64,000 nucleotides of DNA, from assembly GCA_020637235.1 (NCBI GenBank), contig JACJWG010000005.1, positions 189,204-253,203 of the forward strand, given 5' to 3'. The stretch is from Acidimicrobiaceae bacterium (GTDB taxonomy: Bacteria; Actinomycetota; Acidimicrobiia; Acidimicrobiales; Ilumatobacteraceae). Shown here piece after piece: positions 8,263 through 15,629 of this stretch (within the stretch, counting starts at the first letter, position 1; each line of letters begins with the position of its first letter). Made by a program: the position numbers and the translations under genes. The notes beneath the pieces are model-generated. The model was not told the origin of the DNA, did no database searches, and was given only the letters and a program-made list of their open reading frames with translations.

Positions 8263-9681
8263 ATGATCGAGCGGGCCCGACAGATGCTGCGGCCGGCCGA
8301 CGCGGCCCGTCGCCGGATGTACCGGCGTGCCCTGGCCGTGTCGGCGGCACTGGCCGTCACCGTGCCGGCCGCGGTGCCGCCGACGTCGGTGGACGCCTCG
8401 GTGGCGGGCGGCCCGACGTGCGCGAGTTCGTACACGGTCGCTCGCGGCGACTCGTGGTTCCGGGTCGCGTCGAAGGCGAAGATCTCGATGAACTCCCTGG
8501 TGCGGGCCAACGAGGCGAGCACCTCCACCCCGTTGTTCCCGGGGATGTCGCTGTGCCTGCCCGTCGGCGCGAGCGTGCCGGCGGTCGACGCACCGAGCAC
8601 CTCCGTCGCCACCACGCCGACGACGGCCGGCCCGACCGCCAGCCCGACGTCACCGGCCGGCGCCGCGTGTGCCGCCACGTACCTCGTGGCTCGGGGCGAC
8701 TCGTGGTTCGCCATCGCGAAACGCTCGTCGGTGTCGATGACCGCACTGCTGACGGCCAACCGGGCGACCACGTCGACCGCGCTGCACCCCGGCATGTCGC
8801 TGTGCCTGCCCGAGGGTGCGGCCCCGCCCACGACGCCCACGACGCCCACGACGGCACCGGTGGTGACCCCGACGACGACGCCCGCAGCTGCGGCCGACCC
8901 CGCGTGCTCGGGCTCGTACGCCGTGGTGCGCGGCGACTCGTGGTACCTGATCGCCAAGAAGACCTCGGTGACGATGGCGGCGCTCACGGCCGCGAACGGC
9001 GCGACCACGTCGACGCCGCTGTTCCCCGGCCGGTCGCTGTGCCTGCCGTCGGGTGCTGCTGCGCTGACGAACCCGTCGAACGGCGCGAGCGGCGCGAACG
9101 GCGCGAACGGCTCGCCGGCCACGCCCGCCACCCCCGCCACCCCCGCCACGACGGCACCGCCCCCGCCTGCGCCGGCAGCGGCCGCGCACCCCCTCGTGGC
9201 GTTCCCGGTGCAGGGCCCGTGCTGGTACATCGACTCGTGGCAGGCGCCCCGCGGTGGCGGCCGGCGCCACGAGGGTGTCGACGTGATGGCCAAGGCCGGC
9301 CAGTACGTGTACGCCGTCGCGAACGGCAAGCTCAGCAAGCAGACGCTCGACCGGGCCGGGTCGCTGTCGGGCAACGCGTGGTGGCTCACGGCCGACGACG
9401 GCAGCTACTACTTCTACGCCCACCTGTCGGCCTTCGCGCCCGACCTGAAGGTGGGCAGCCGCGTGGTCGCCGGCCAGATCATCGGCTATGTCGGTCAGAC
9501 CGGCAACGCGGCGGGCCCGCACCTGCACTTCGAGGTCCACCCGAAGGGCGGTGTGGCGGTGAACCCCACGCCGCTGGTGCGGGCGATCGACGCGTGCAAG
9601 GTGGCGGATCCGCCGGCGCAGCCGAGCGGCACCCTGCCGCCGACCCCGTCGACGCTGGCGCCGCTGCGCGCCGGATCGTGA
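8263..9681 (+). CDS. Secreted cell-wall endopeptidase with three LysM domains and an M23 domain
   Basis: A 472-residue exported protein. A signal peptide (core ALAVSAALAVTVPAAVPP) is followed by three LysM-type modules near residues 50-105, 130-185 and 208-262, each with RGDSW and a C-terminal SLCLP. Linkers are Thr/Pro/Ala-rich. The M23 domain (about 305-440) shows HEGVD and GPHLHFEVHP, supplying the zinc ligands of lysostaphin-type peptidases. It should bind peptidoglycan and cut cross-bridges during growth or division. A 5-bp inverted repeat (8249-8253/8260-8264) overlaps the ATG and could affect initiation. Confidence 0.93.
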   Translation: MIERARQMLRPADAARRRMYRRALAVSAALAVTVPAAVPPTSVDASVAGGPTCASSYTVARGDSWFRVASKAKISMNSLVRANEASTSTPLFPGMSLCLPVGASVPAVDAPSTSVATTPTTAGPTASPTSPAGAACAATYLVARGDSWFAIAKRSSVSMTALLTANRATTSTALHPGMSLCLPEGAAPPTTPTTPTTAPVVTPTTTPAAAADPACSGSYAVVRGDSWYLIAKKTSVTMAALTAANGATTSTPLFPGRSLCLPSGAAALTNPSNGASGANGANGSPATPATPATPATTAPPPPAPAAAAHPLVAFPVQGPCWYIDSWQAPRGGGRRHEGVDVMAKAGQYVYAVANGKLSKQTLDRAGSLSGNAWWLTADDGSYYFYAHLSAFAPDLKVGSRVVAGQIIGYVGQTGNAAGPHLHFEVHPKGGVAVNPTPLVRAIDACKVADPPAQPSGTLPPTPSTLAPLRAGS

Positions 9682-10575
9682 TCAGCCGAAGCCGCGGCTG
9701 TCCTGCTTGAGTGCGGTGTCGACCGACAGCGCCGACGCCACCACGAGCGCATTGAGCGGTTGGGGCAGCCGGGCGTGGATCTGCACGACATAGTTGTCGG
9801 CGGTCGTGAACAACGTCTTCGCCACACCCTCGAACGTCTTCGTGATCCGGGCGACCTCGGTGCCGGTGTGGTCCTCGATGCGGAAGTTCCACGCGCGCCA
9901 GTTCTCGGCGCGGATCGCGCCATACGTGTGACCGCCGGCTTCGAGGGTGAAGTGGATCTTGCCGAACACGTTGTCCTGCACGATCCGGCCGATCTCGGCG
10001 CCCTGGCCGTCGCTGACGACGACGGTGCTCTTGAACACCTTCGCCGGACGGGTGAGCTGCAGCAACACGTTCCCCGCGGCGTCGGTGATCTGCAACTGGT
10101 GGGTCATGAACTGGTCGAGGCTCGACACCAGACGGAGCACCTTCTTCGCCGTGCTCTGGCCCACCTGGTTCACCGCGGCGAGCTGGCGGCCGTTGGCGTC
10201 GAACACGCCGTACTGGTTGTTGAGCTCGATGATCTTCGCCTTCTGGTTCACCACCAGAATCGGCTCGTCGAAGATCGATCCGCTGCCGGCGAACGCCACC
10301 GGGCCGACGTTGGCGCTGCGCGCCGTCCCGTCGCCCGACACCTGACGCGCGATCAGTGCGGCGTCGCCCTCGTTGCCCACGCTGAGCGCCCCGTCCACCC
10401 GGTCGAGCCGGCTCTGCTGCGGGTGCGCCTGCAGTGGCTGTTGCGGCCCGGCGTGCACCGGATCGGTGCCGGTGACCCCGCGGTTGCTGACGTGGTCGGT
10501 CCAGGCGTTGCCGTCCCAGTAGCGGTGCTCGTTGCGGCCCGTCGGGTCGGGATACCAGTTCGCCGGGGTGCTCAT
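9682..10575 (-). CDS. DUF2510 / scramblase-like (LURP-one fold) protein
   Basis: A 297-residue protein. Residues 5-28 (WYPDPTGRNEHRYWDG) form a DUF2510 motif common in actinobacterial membrane-associated proteins. A Gln/Pro-rich linker follows, then a tubby/LURP-one/scramblase-type beta-barrel domain (VVNQKAKIIELNNQYGVFD, LQITDAAGNVLLQLTRP, RIEDHTGTEVARITKTFEG). No signal peptide or strong TM helix is seen. Lipid binding is likely from the fold; scramblase activity is not shown. It abuts the convergent M23 gene without a gap and its start overlaps the upstream gene by 4 bp. Confidence 0.82.
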   Translation of the reverse strand: MSTPANWYPDPTGRNEHRYWDGNAWTDHVSNRGVTGTDPVHAGPQQPLQAHPQQSRLDRVDGALSVGNEGDAALIARQVSGDGTARSANVGPVAFAGSGSIFDEPILVVNQKAKIIELNNQYGVFDANGRQLAAVNQVGQSTAKKVLRLVSSLDQFMTHQLQITDAAGNVLLQLTRPAKVFKSTVVVSDGQGAEIGRIVQDNVFGKIHFTLEAGGHTYGAIRAENWRAWNFRIEDHTGTEVARITKTFEGVAKTLFTTADNYVVQIHARLPQPLNALVVASALSVDTALKQDSRGFG

Positions 10576-11081
10576 CGCAGCTCGTGCACCATGAGGATGA
10601 TCTCGCGGCCGAACGGGTCGAGCTGGCGGCCGGCGATTCGCTCGATCACGGTGATCGCCTGCGACGGATCCTCCACGAGGCCGGCCCATCGGATGTAGCC
10701 GCCCATGATGCCGACGAGGCGGTCGTCGACGTTCTCGTTGTGCACGATCACCTTGGCGCCGCCCTCGAGCAGGCCGTGCAGCTCGGTGTAGAACGACCTC
10801 AGCCACATGCCCAGGTCGTCGATGCCGGTGAAGGGCCGGTGCCGGTAGGGCAACGAGAGCTCGTCGTAGTTGTGGAGGTTGTGCGGCGCCGGGATGATGC
10901 TGATCAGGCAGCCGAACCCGTTCTCGCGCAGCCAGATGATCTCCTCCTGGCGACGGACGCGACGGTGGTTGTCGCCGTAGCCGCCGGGACGCTCGCAGAT
11001 GGCGAGCTTGTCCTTCATGATCCAGGTGAAGTTGCGAGGGGTGATGCCGAGGGCCCACTTCCCACGGAGACGAGGTGGCAT
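10572..11081 (-). CDS. Dual-specificity-phosphatase-like protein with Asn in place of catalytic Cys
   Basis: A 169-residue protein resembling the DSP/PTP fold. At residues 114-121 it reads HNENVDDR, which fits the HC(X5)R P-loop spacing but with Asn115 where the nucleophilic Cys should be; it is followed by LVGIMGGYIRW, like the helix after a DSP P-loop. It may be a pseudophosphatase that binds phospho-ligands. Start choice is uncertain: the ATG at 11081 has no clear ribosome site and a GTG at 11142 is an in-frame alternative. It overlaps the DUF2510 gene by 4 bp. The fold assignment is by motif only. Confidence 0.5.
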   Translation of the reverse strand: MPPRLRGKWALGITPRNFTWIMKDKLAICERPGGYGDNHRRVRRQEEIIWLRENGFGCLISIIPAPHNLHNYDELSLPYRHRPFTGIDDLGMWLRSFYTELHGLLEGGAKVIVHNENVDDRLVGIMGGYIRWAGLVEDPSQAITVIERIAGRQLDPFGREIILMVHELR

Positions 11082-11155
11082 CAGGATCTGCAGTTCACGA
11101 GGGATCGGGCGGCGGACATCGGCGGAAAATCTATACGACACCAGCAGGGATCGTT

Positions 11156-12052
11156 TCAGCCGGTCGGAGACGATCCGCCGCTCGGGTGTTCGAGGCGCAG
11201 TCGCTGGCCGGTACGTGCGACGCGTCGGCCGCCACCGACGTCGCACGCCCGGGCGCGCCCGGCGGCGACCTCGAGCACGCGGGCGACGGTGTCGGCGTCG
11301 GGTGGGTGTGCGTCGGCGAGCCAGCGTCGGACGGCCCGTCGTGCCAGCGCGACCGGCGCCGCCGTGAGCGCTCGGGCGTCGGTCGGATCGAGCACCGCCG
11401 CCAGTTCGTCGAGCAGGTCGCCCTCGTCGCGGAGCAACGCGGCCTGCCGCACGAGCACCGGCACGAGGTCGCGCTCGGCGACGTCGTCGAGCAGCGGGAG
11501 CAGCTCGTGACGCACACGGTTGCGTCGAAAGCGCGGGTCGCGGTTCGACGGATCGTCCACGACCTCGAGCCCGAGCGCTGCGCACAGGTCGCGAGTGTCG
11601 CGACGCCGGAGGGCGAGGATCGGTCGACACGGGTCGGGCCGCATGCCGGCGAGGCCGTCGAGCCCCGCCCCGCGCAGCAGCTGCAGGAGCACGGTCTCGG
11701 CCTGGTCGTCGGCGGTGTGGCCGGTGAGCGCGCCGTCGGGCAGCACGGCACGTCGGGCGTCGCGCGCCCGGGCTTCGAGGTTGGGTCCGTCCGCGAGATC
11801 GACGCGCACCGAGCGTGCCGGCACGCCGAGCGCATCGGCGGCAGCGCGCACGATCTGGAACTCGTCGGCGGAGCCGGGACGCAGCCCGTGGTCGACGTGG
11901 ACCGCTTCGACGCGACAGCCGGCCGCGACGGCGAGGACGAGCAGTGCCACCGAGTCGGCTCCGCCGGAGACGGCGCAGACGACATCGGAGCCCTGGCGTG
12001 GAAAGGCGCAGCGAGCGAGGTGTCCGCGAGCCGGGGTGAGGTCGGCGATCAC
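11156..12052 (-). CDS. tilS: tRNA(Ile)-lysidine synthase
   Basis: A 298-residue N-type ATP pyrophosphatase. The PP-loop SGGADS is at residues 29-34, followed by VDHGLRPGSADE, HTADDQAETVLLQLLRGAGLDGL and a DPSNRDPRFRRNRVRHELLP segment typical of TilS. It modifies C34 of tRNA-Ile(CAU) to lysidine so that AUA is read. The protein is shorter than E. coli TilS and lacks much of the C-terminal domain, as is usual in Actinobacteria. The usual neighbours hpt and ftsH are not adjacent here. Confidence 0.93.
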   Translation of the reverse strand: MIADLTPARGHLARCAFPRQGSDVVCAVSGGADSVALLVLAVAAGCRVEAVHVDHGLRPGSADEFQIVRAAADALGVPARSVRVDLADGPNLEARARDARRAVLPDGALTGHTADDQAETVLLQLLRGAGLDGLAGMRPDPCRPILALRRRDTRDLCAALGLEVVDDPSNRDPRFRRNRVRHELLPLLDDVAERDLVPVLVRQAALLRDEGDLLDELAAVLDPTDARALTAAPVALARRAVRRWLADAHPPDADTVARVLEVAAGRARACDVGGGRRVARTGQRLRLEHPSGGSSPTG

Positions 12053-12095
12053 GCCCGGACGGACGCCGACGGCAGCACCGTGGTCGATCGGCAGA

Positions 12096-12242
12096 TCAGT
12101 CGTCGCGACGGGCGCGGCGACCCGGGTAGCGCTGCGAGGTGACCTGCTTCAGGTAGCCGCCGATCACCGCCACCACGCCGAGGGCGGATGCGAGGGCGAG
12201 GATCACGCCGATCCACCAGTGCCAGATGTTCGCGGCAAGCAT
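12096..12242 (-). CDS. Small single-pass membrane protein
   Basis: A 48-residue ORF starting MLAANIWHWWIGVILALASA and continuing hydrophobic through about residue 30, followed by a basic tail (RYPGRRARRDD). This gives one TM helix with a positively charged, probably cytoplasmic end. It lies between tilS and rsrA on the same strand. No Shine-Dalgarno is seen, but TACCAT lies just upstream and could act as a -10 box for a leaderless message. Family unknown; supported by its membrane-protein composition rather than by homology. Confidence 0.55.
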   Translation of the reverse strand: MLAANIWHWWIGVILALASALGVVAVIGGYLKQVTSQRYPGRRARRDD

Positions 12243-12305
12243 GAGGACGCATGGTAGCCAGCTGGCGGCCGGAACCAGCCATCCGTGCGCCGGCGGGCAC
12301 GCCGA

Positions 12306-12596
12306 TCAGGCGCCGTCGGGACCGGCGTCGAGTTCGTCGGTCGCAGCCCACGGATCGTCGAGCGCCTCCTCCGCCGGGCCGAAGCACGCCTCCAGGCGGG
12401 CGAGGAGTCCGGCCGGCATGTCGTCGTTCCGGCACTTCTGCGCCACCACGATCTTCAGCTCGGCGTGGAAGTCGAACGCCTGCAGGCAGTCGGGGCAGCC
12501 GTCGAGGTGGGCGCGGATCGCGACCCGGCTCTCGTCGGAGAGCTCGCTGTCGAGGAACGCGTCCAGTTCGCGGAGGGTCTCGTTGCAGTCAGCCAT
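12306..12596 (-). CDS. rsrA: Zinc-binding anti-sigma factor, RsrA type
   Basis: A 96-residue protein with the ZAS motif H-x3-C-x2-C (AHLDGCPDC) and an upstream Cys (MADCNETL), as in RsrA/RshA proteins of the mycothiol system. These bind a cognate ECF sigma factor and release it when thiols are oxidised. The C-terminal half (VAQKCRNDDMPAGLLARLE) matches the family. It overlaps the sigma gene upstream by 8 bp, the standard coupled sigma/anti-sigma layout, which supports the partner assignment. Confidence 0.9.
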   Translation of the reverse strand: MADCNETLRELDAFLDSELSDESRVAIRAHLDGCPDCLQAFDFHAELKIVVAQKCRNDDMPAGLLARLEACFGPAEEALDDPWAATDELDAGPDGA

Positions 12597-13188
12597 GGGT
12601 GGAGGAGGTCGTGGAGTTGGTGACCGGCGGGGTGTCGCCGGTCAGGCCACGGGCCTGCGCGTAGTCGAACAACCGCTTCTGCATCGCCTTTCTTCCCCGG
12701 TGCAGCCGCGACATCACGGTGCCGATCGGGATGTCGAGCATCTCGGCGATCTCCTTGTAGGCGAAGCCCTCGACGTCGGCGAGCAACACGGGCAGCCGGA
12801 AGTTCTCGGGCAGCTCCTCGAGCGACTGCTTCACCTCGTCGTCGGTGAACAGGTCGAACATCTGGTCCTCGGCGCTACGCGAGGAGGCCTGGAGCGCTCC
12901 GATCCGTTTGTACATGTACAGGTCCTCGACGTCGTCGAGGTCGGTCTCGTGCGGGCGGCGCTGCTTGGCCCGGTACGCGTTGATGTAGGTGTTGGTGAGG
13001 ATGCGGAACAGCCAGGCACGCAGGTTGGTGCCCTCCTGGAATCCGGCGAAGCTGCGGTAGCCCTTGAGGAACGTCTCCTGCACCAGGTCCTCGGCGTCGG
13101 CGGCGTTGCGGGTCATGCGGAGGGCGGCGCTGTAGAGCTGCGGGGCGTACTGCATCGCCTCCGCCGCGAACTCGCTCCGATCGGCCAT
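12589..13188 (-). CDS. sigR: ECF RNA polymerase sigma factor, SigR/SigH type
   Basis: A 199-residue ECF sigma factor. Region 2 is clear (ALRMTRNAADAEDLVQETFL, then FLKGYRSF and LRAWLFRILTNTYIN) and region 4 contains LPVLLADVEGFAYKEIAEML followed by DIPIGTVMSRLHRGR. It belongs to the thiol-oxidative-stress group controlled by RsrA. Targets typically include thioredoxin and mycothiol genes; none are seen in this window. It is preceded by marR at only 9 bp, so read-through from marR is possible. No GGAAT/GTT autoregulatory promoter was recognised. Confidence 0.93.
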   Translation of the reverse strand: MADRSEFAAEAMQYAPQLYSAALRMTRNAADAEDLVQETFLKGYRSFAGFQEGTNLRAWLFRILTNTYINAYRAKQRRPHETDLDDVEDLYMYKRIGALQASSRSAEDQMFDLFTDDEVKQSLEELPENFRLPVLLADVEGFAYKEIAEMLDIPIGTVMSRLHRGRKAMQKRLFDYAQARGLTGDTPPVTNSTTSSTHG

Positions 13189-13197
13189 GACCCGACC

Positions 13198-13737
13198 CTA
13201 ACGCAACGGACCGTCGGAGCCGGCGGGAGGTTCGCCGTCGGCCGACGTGCGAGTGACGAAGTCGTCGATCGCCGCGACGAACCGTTCGAGCATGTCGGCG
13301 AGGAGGGCACGCTCGTCCGGGCGGTACCACCCGAGGAGATGTGCCAGCACACGTCCCCGACGCTCGGCCACCTCGGCGTGCCGGGCGAGGCCGGCCGGCG
13401 TGATCGCGATGTTCACCACACGTCCGTCGTCGTCCGACGCCCGCCGGCTGGCCAGACCGTCTCGCACCAGGCGCTGCACGGCGCGGGTGGCCGTCGACGG
13501 GTCGACGCGTAAGGCCTCGGCGAGCTCGCTCATCCGCCAGCACGGCCGGCCGGCCAGCAGGTCGAGGGTGTCCATCTGACCCTGCTCGAGCGCATCCGCG
13601 CCCGTGCCGAACAGCTGATCGCGCAAGGCGCTCATGCCCGCGCCGCGCCGGATCTGGATCCAGGCCAGCCCGATGCGCACCGCGAGGTCGAGTTGCGCAG
13701 GGTCGCCGAGGTCGACGGGCTCGGACGGCGGCGACAT
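13198..13737 (-). CDS. MarR family transcriptional regulator
   Basis: A 179-residue winged-helix protein: CWRMSELAEALRVDPSTATRAVQRL is the recognition helix-turn-helix, then RDGLASRRASDDDGRVVNIAIT gives the wing with the DxR motif. Helical dimerisation ends flank it. The ATG at 13737 was chosen because it lies 19 bp from the divergent hydrolase start, with promoter-like sequence between, and because homology starts after it. It probably regulates the divergent hydrolase and itself. Ligand unknown. Confidence 0.88.
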   Translation of the reverse strand: MSPPSEPVDLGDPAQLDLAVRIGLAWIQIRRGAGMSALRDQLFGTGADALEQGQMDTLDLLAGRPCWRMSELAEALRVDPSTATRAVQRLVRDGLASRRASDDDGRVVNIAITPAGLARHAEVAERRGRVLAHLLGWYRPDERALLADMLERFVAAIDDFVTRTSADGEPPAGSDGPLR

Positions 13738-13744
13738 GCGCCCA

Positions 13745-13750
13745 TAAGGT
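13745..13750 (+). promoter_or_regulatory. Probable -10 box for a leaderless hydrolase transcript
   Basis: TAAGGT ends 6 nt before the hydrolase ATG at 13757, so transcription would start at or beside the ATG. The 19-bp space to the marR start cannot hold separate promoters, so divergent promoters must overlap and MarR binding here would affect both genes. Confidence 0.45.
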
Positions 13751-13756
13751 ACCGAC

Positions 13757-14482
13757 ATGTCCGGCACCGACGGGGACCCAGCGACCGACGACCCCGGCGG
13801 CTCGTTGCCGCAGACGCCGCTGGAGGCCCTCGGGGTGCTGGCGAGCCAGGACGTGATGCTCACGCCGAACCTGCGCCACGTCGAGATGTTCACGATGCGT
13901 GGCCTGCTCACCCTGCTGTGGCACGAACCCGACGGCGACGGAGCACCGCCGGCGGCGATCGTGTTGTGCGGCGGAGCGATGGGTGGCCTGCTCGGACCCG
14001 CGGAGGGTCTGTACCACCAGTTGGGCGTCGCCTGGGCGGCGCGTGGGGTGCCGGTGCTGCGGGTGAGCTACCGCCGACCGAACGACCTCGACGCGTGCTG
14101 CGTCGACGTGGCCGCTGCCGTGCAGCTGGCCGTCGGCGGCGCCGGCGCGGAGCGTGTGGTGCTGATGGGCCACAGCTTCGGCGGTGCCGTCGCCGTGCGA
14201 GTGGGGGTGGGTCTCGATGCGATGGTGGCCGGCGTCGTGACGTTCGCGACGCAATCGGCGGGCTGCGAGGTGGCCGGCGGGTTGGCGCCACGACCGCTGC
14301 TGCTGTTCCACGGCACTCGCGACGAGATCCTGCCGATCGAGGCCAGCGAGATGGTGCGGATGATCGCCGGCACCGGGGAGCTCGTGGCATTGCCCGGCGA
14401 CGGCCACCTCCTCGCGAAGAGCGGTGACGTCCTGTGGGAGACGCTCGAGTCCTGGCTCCCCCCGGTGCTCGGCCTCACCTGA
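13757..14482 (+). CDS. Alpha/beta hydrolase (dienelactone-hydrolase-like)
   Basis: A 241-residue protein with nucleophile elbow MGHSFGGAVAV (Ser about residue 137), acidic residue in FHGTRDEILP and catalytic His in LPGDGHLLAK. The layout fits small cytoplasmic esterases of the dienelactone-hydrolase/acyl-peptidase group; the substrate is unknown. It is divergent from marR, its likely regulator. It ends 83 bp before the first precursor-like gene on the same strand, but nothing ties it to that system. Confidence 0.82.
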   Translation: MSGTDGDPATDDPGGSLPQTPLEALGVLASQDVMLTPNLRHVEMFTMRGLLTLLWHEPDGDGAPPAAIVLCGGAMGGLLGPAEGLYHQLGVAWAARGVPVLRVSYRRPNDLDACCVDVAAAVQLAVGGAGAERVVLMGHSFGGAVAVRVGVGLDAMVAGVVTFATQSAGCEVAGGLAPRPLLLFHGTRDEILPIEASEMVRMIAGTGELVALPGDGHLLAKSGDVLWETLESWLPPVLGLT

Positions 14483-14529
14483 CGTCCGACATCGTGTAAC
14501 CGCGGTCGCCCGCTGCCGTCTCGTCCGCC

Positions 14530-14546
14530 GTCCGGGTTCGCCGGAC
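14530..14546 (+). promoter_or_regulatory. Hairpin in the leader of the precursor operon
   Basis: A perfect 6-bp stem (GTCCGG/CCGGAC) with loop GTTCG lies just upstream of the GAGAGGAGG ribosome site of the first precursor gene. It could stabilise the message or tune translation of an abundantly made peptide. Confidence 0.4.
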
Positions 14547-14565
14547 CTGTCCGAGAGGAGGCGAC

Positions 14566-14898
14566 ATGGCCGAACTGCGAGCCGCCATCGAGGGGTGCGA
14601 CGTCCGCGTGGAGCTGCCGGAGCAGCCGCAGCTCGGCGACGACCTCCGGGCAGCACTGATCGAGGTCGCCGAGGCGATGCACGAGACGATGACGGAACGG
14701 GCCCGCGCCGAGAGCGAGGTCGAAGGGTTCTCGCTCGGCATCGGCGATCTCGGCCTGCGGGCCGCCAAGGGTCCCGAGGTGATGGGCGTGTCGAGCTGTT
14801 GGGGTTACTACAACGGATCGTGCGCTTGGTACACCCGCGACGACTCGGGCCAGCGGCCGGGCGGTTGCGGCATCTACGCGGTCAACAAGGCCGGCTGA
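14566..14898 (+). CDS. Candidate RiPP precursor peptide 1
   Basis: A 110-residue protein with no known domain. A charged, helical leader-like part (residues 1-70) contains EVEGFSLGIGDLGL, shared with peptide 2. The C-terminal core-like part has C78-W79-G-Y, C86-A-W88-Y and C101-G-I-Y. Peptides 2 and 3 repeat the order C-W-G-aromatic, C-small-W-aromatic, C-x-x-aromatic. A strong ribosome site (GGAGG) precedes the ATG. It is the first gene of a run leading to a radical SAM/SPASM maturase, which is the basis for the precursor call. Type of modification unknown. Confidence 0.7.
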   Translation: MAELRAAIEGCDVRVELPEQPQLGDDLRAALIEVAEAMHETMTERARAESEVEGFSLGIGDLGLRAAKGPEVMGVSSCWGYYNGSCAWYTRDDSGQRPGGCGIYAVNKAG

Positions 14899-14909
14899 CG
14901 GACACGACG

Positions 14910-14929
14910 CACCGCCCGACCCGGCGGTG
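14910..14929 (+). promoter_or_regulatory. Hairpin between precursor genes 1 and 2
   Basis: A 7-bp perfect stem CACCGCC/GGCGGTG with a 6-nt loop lies 11 nt after the first precursor stop. No U-tract follows. In RiPP operons such hairpins often reduce read-through so that precursors exceed enzymes; that role is inferred here. Confidence 0.4.
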
Positions 14930-14955
14930 CTCCACGAAGTGAGGAGACGACGACC

Positions 14956-15276
14956 ATGGGAGAACTTCGAGCAGCGGTGGACGGATGTGTCGTCCGTGTG
15001 GAGTTGACGGATGGGATCGAGTTGCCGTCCAGGCTGCGAGACGCCCTCGCAGGCCTGGCCGAGGCGATGCACGCTCATGCCACCGACGAAGCCGAGGTCC
15101 AGGGATACGCACTCGCGATCGGTGATCTCGGCCTGTCGGCCATGCCGGGACCGTACGTGAGTGCTGCGAAGAGCTGCTGGGGATTCATCTCGGGCACCTG
15201 CGCCTGGTTCAGCCGGACCGACGACGACTCCGGCGGCGACCCGAAGGGATGCGGCATCTACAACGTCACCAAGTGA
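14956..15276 (+). CDS. Candidate RiPP precursor peptide 2
   Basis: A 106-residue paralogue of peptide 1. The leader begins MGELRAAVDGCVVRVEL (peptide 1: MAELRAAIEGCDVRVEL) and holds EVQGYALAIGDLGL. The core has C74-W75-G-F, C82-A-W84-F and C99-G-I-Y. Charge and length between the second and third Cys vary (SRTDDDSGGDPKG), while the aromatic/Cys positions are kept, as expected if these residues are enzyme targets. The ATG has an upstream GAGGAG. Function inferred from tandem position and the downstream maturase. Confidence 0.7.
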   Translation: MGELRAAVDGCVVRVELTDGIELPSRLRDALAGLAEAMHAHATDEAEVQGYALAIGDLGLSAMPGPYVSAAKSCWGFISGTCAWFSRTDDDSGGDPKGCGIYNVTK

Positions 15277-15344
15277 CGCCGGCCGGCACGGCCCGATCCC
15301 GGGTCGCGCCGGAACCCACGAACGAGCACGAAACGAGGAACGAC

Positions 15345-15629
15345 ATGAACGACGGCATCCGGATCACGATCGCCACGACCGACGACTTCACCCCGTCCCC
15401 CCGCCTGCGGGCTGCGCTCGACGAGCTCTCCCGTGTCGCGTCGGGATCCGACGACGAGGTGGCCGGCTTCGACTTCGGTGGCCTCACCGTCGGGGCGACC
15501 CGCCTCGCGCCGGACTCGAAGCAGCTCTTCCGCGACGGCTGCTGGGGGTACAGCTTCGACGGTCGGAGCCAGACGTGCGGCTGGTTCAAGTTCGGTGACA
15601 GCAGCTGCATCGGGTTCTATTCCGGATGA
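15345..15629 (+). CDS. Candidate RiPP precursor peptide 3
   Basis: A 94-residue, more divergent paralogue. The leader has DDEVAGFDFGGLTVG in place of the EVxGFxLxIGDLGL element. The core reads C66-W67-G-Y, C78-G-W80-F and C88-I-G-F-Y, with a longer spacer between the first two Cys. The ATG at 15345 was chosen over upstream in-frame codons because an ACGAGGAAC ribosome site precedes it and similarity starts there. Its stop overlaps the maturase start by 4 bp (ATGA), directly coupling it to the radical SAM enzyme. Confidence 0.68.
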   Translation: MNDGIRITIATTDDFTPSPRLRAALDELSRVASGSDDEVAGFDFGGLTVGATRLAPDSKQLFRDGCWGYSFDGRSQTCGWFKFGDSSCIGFYSG

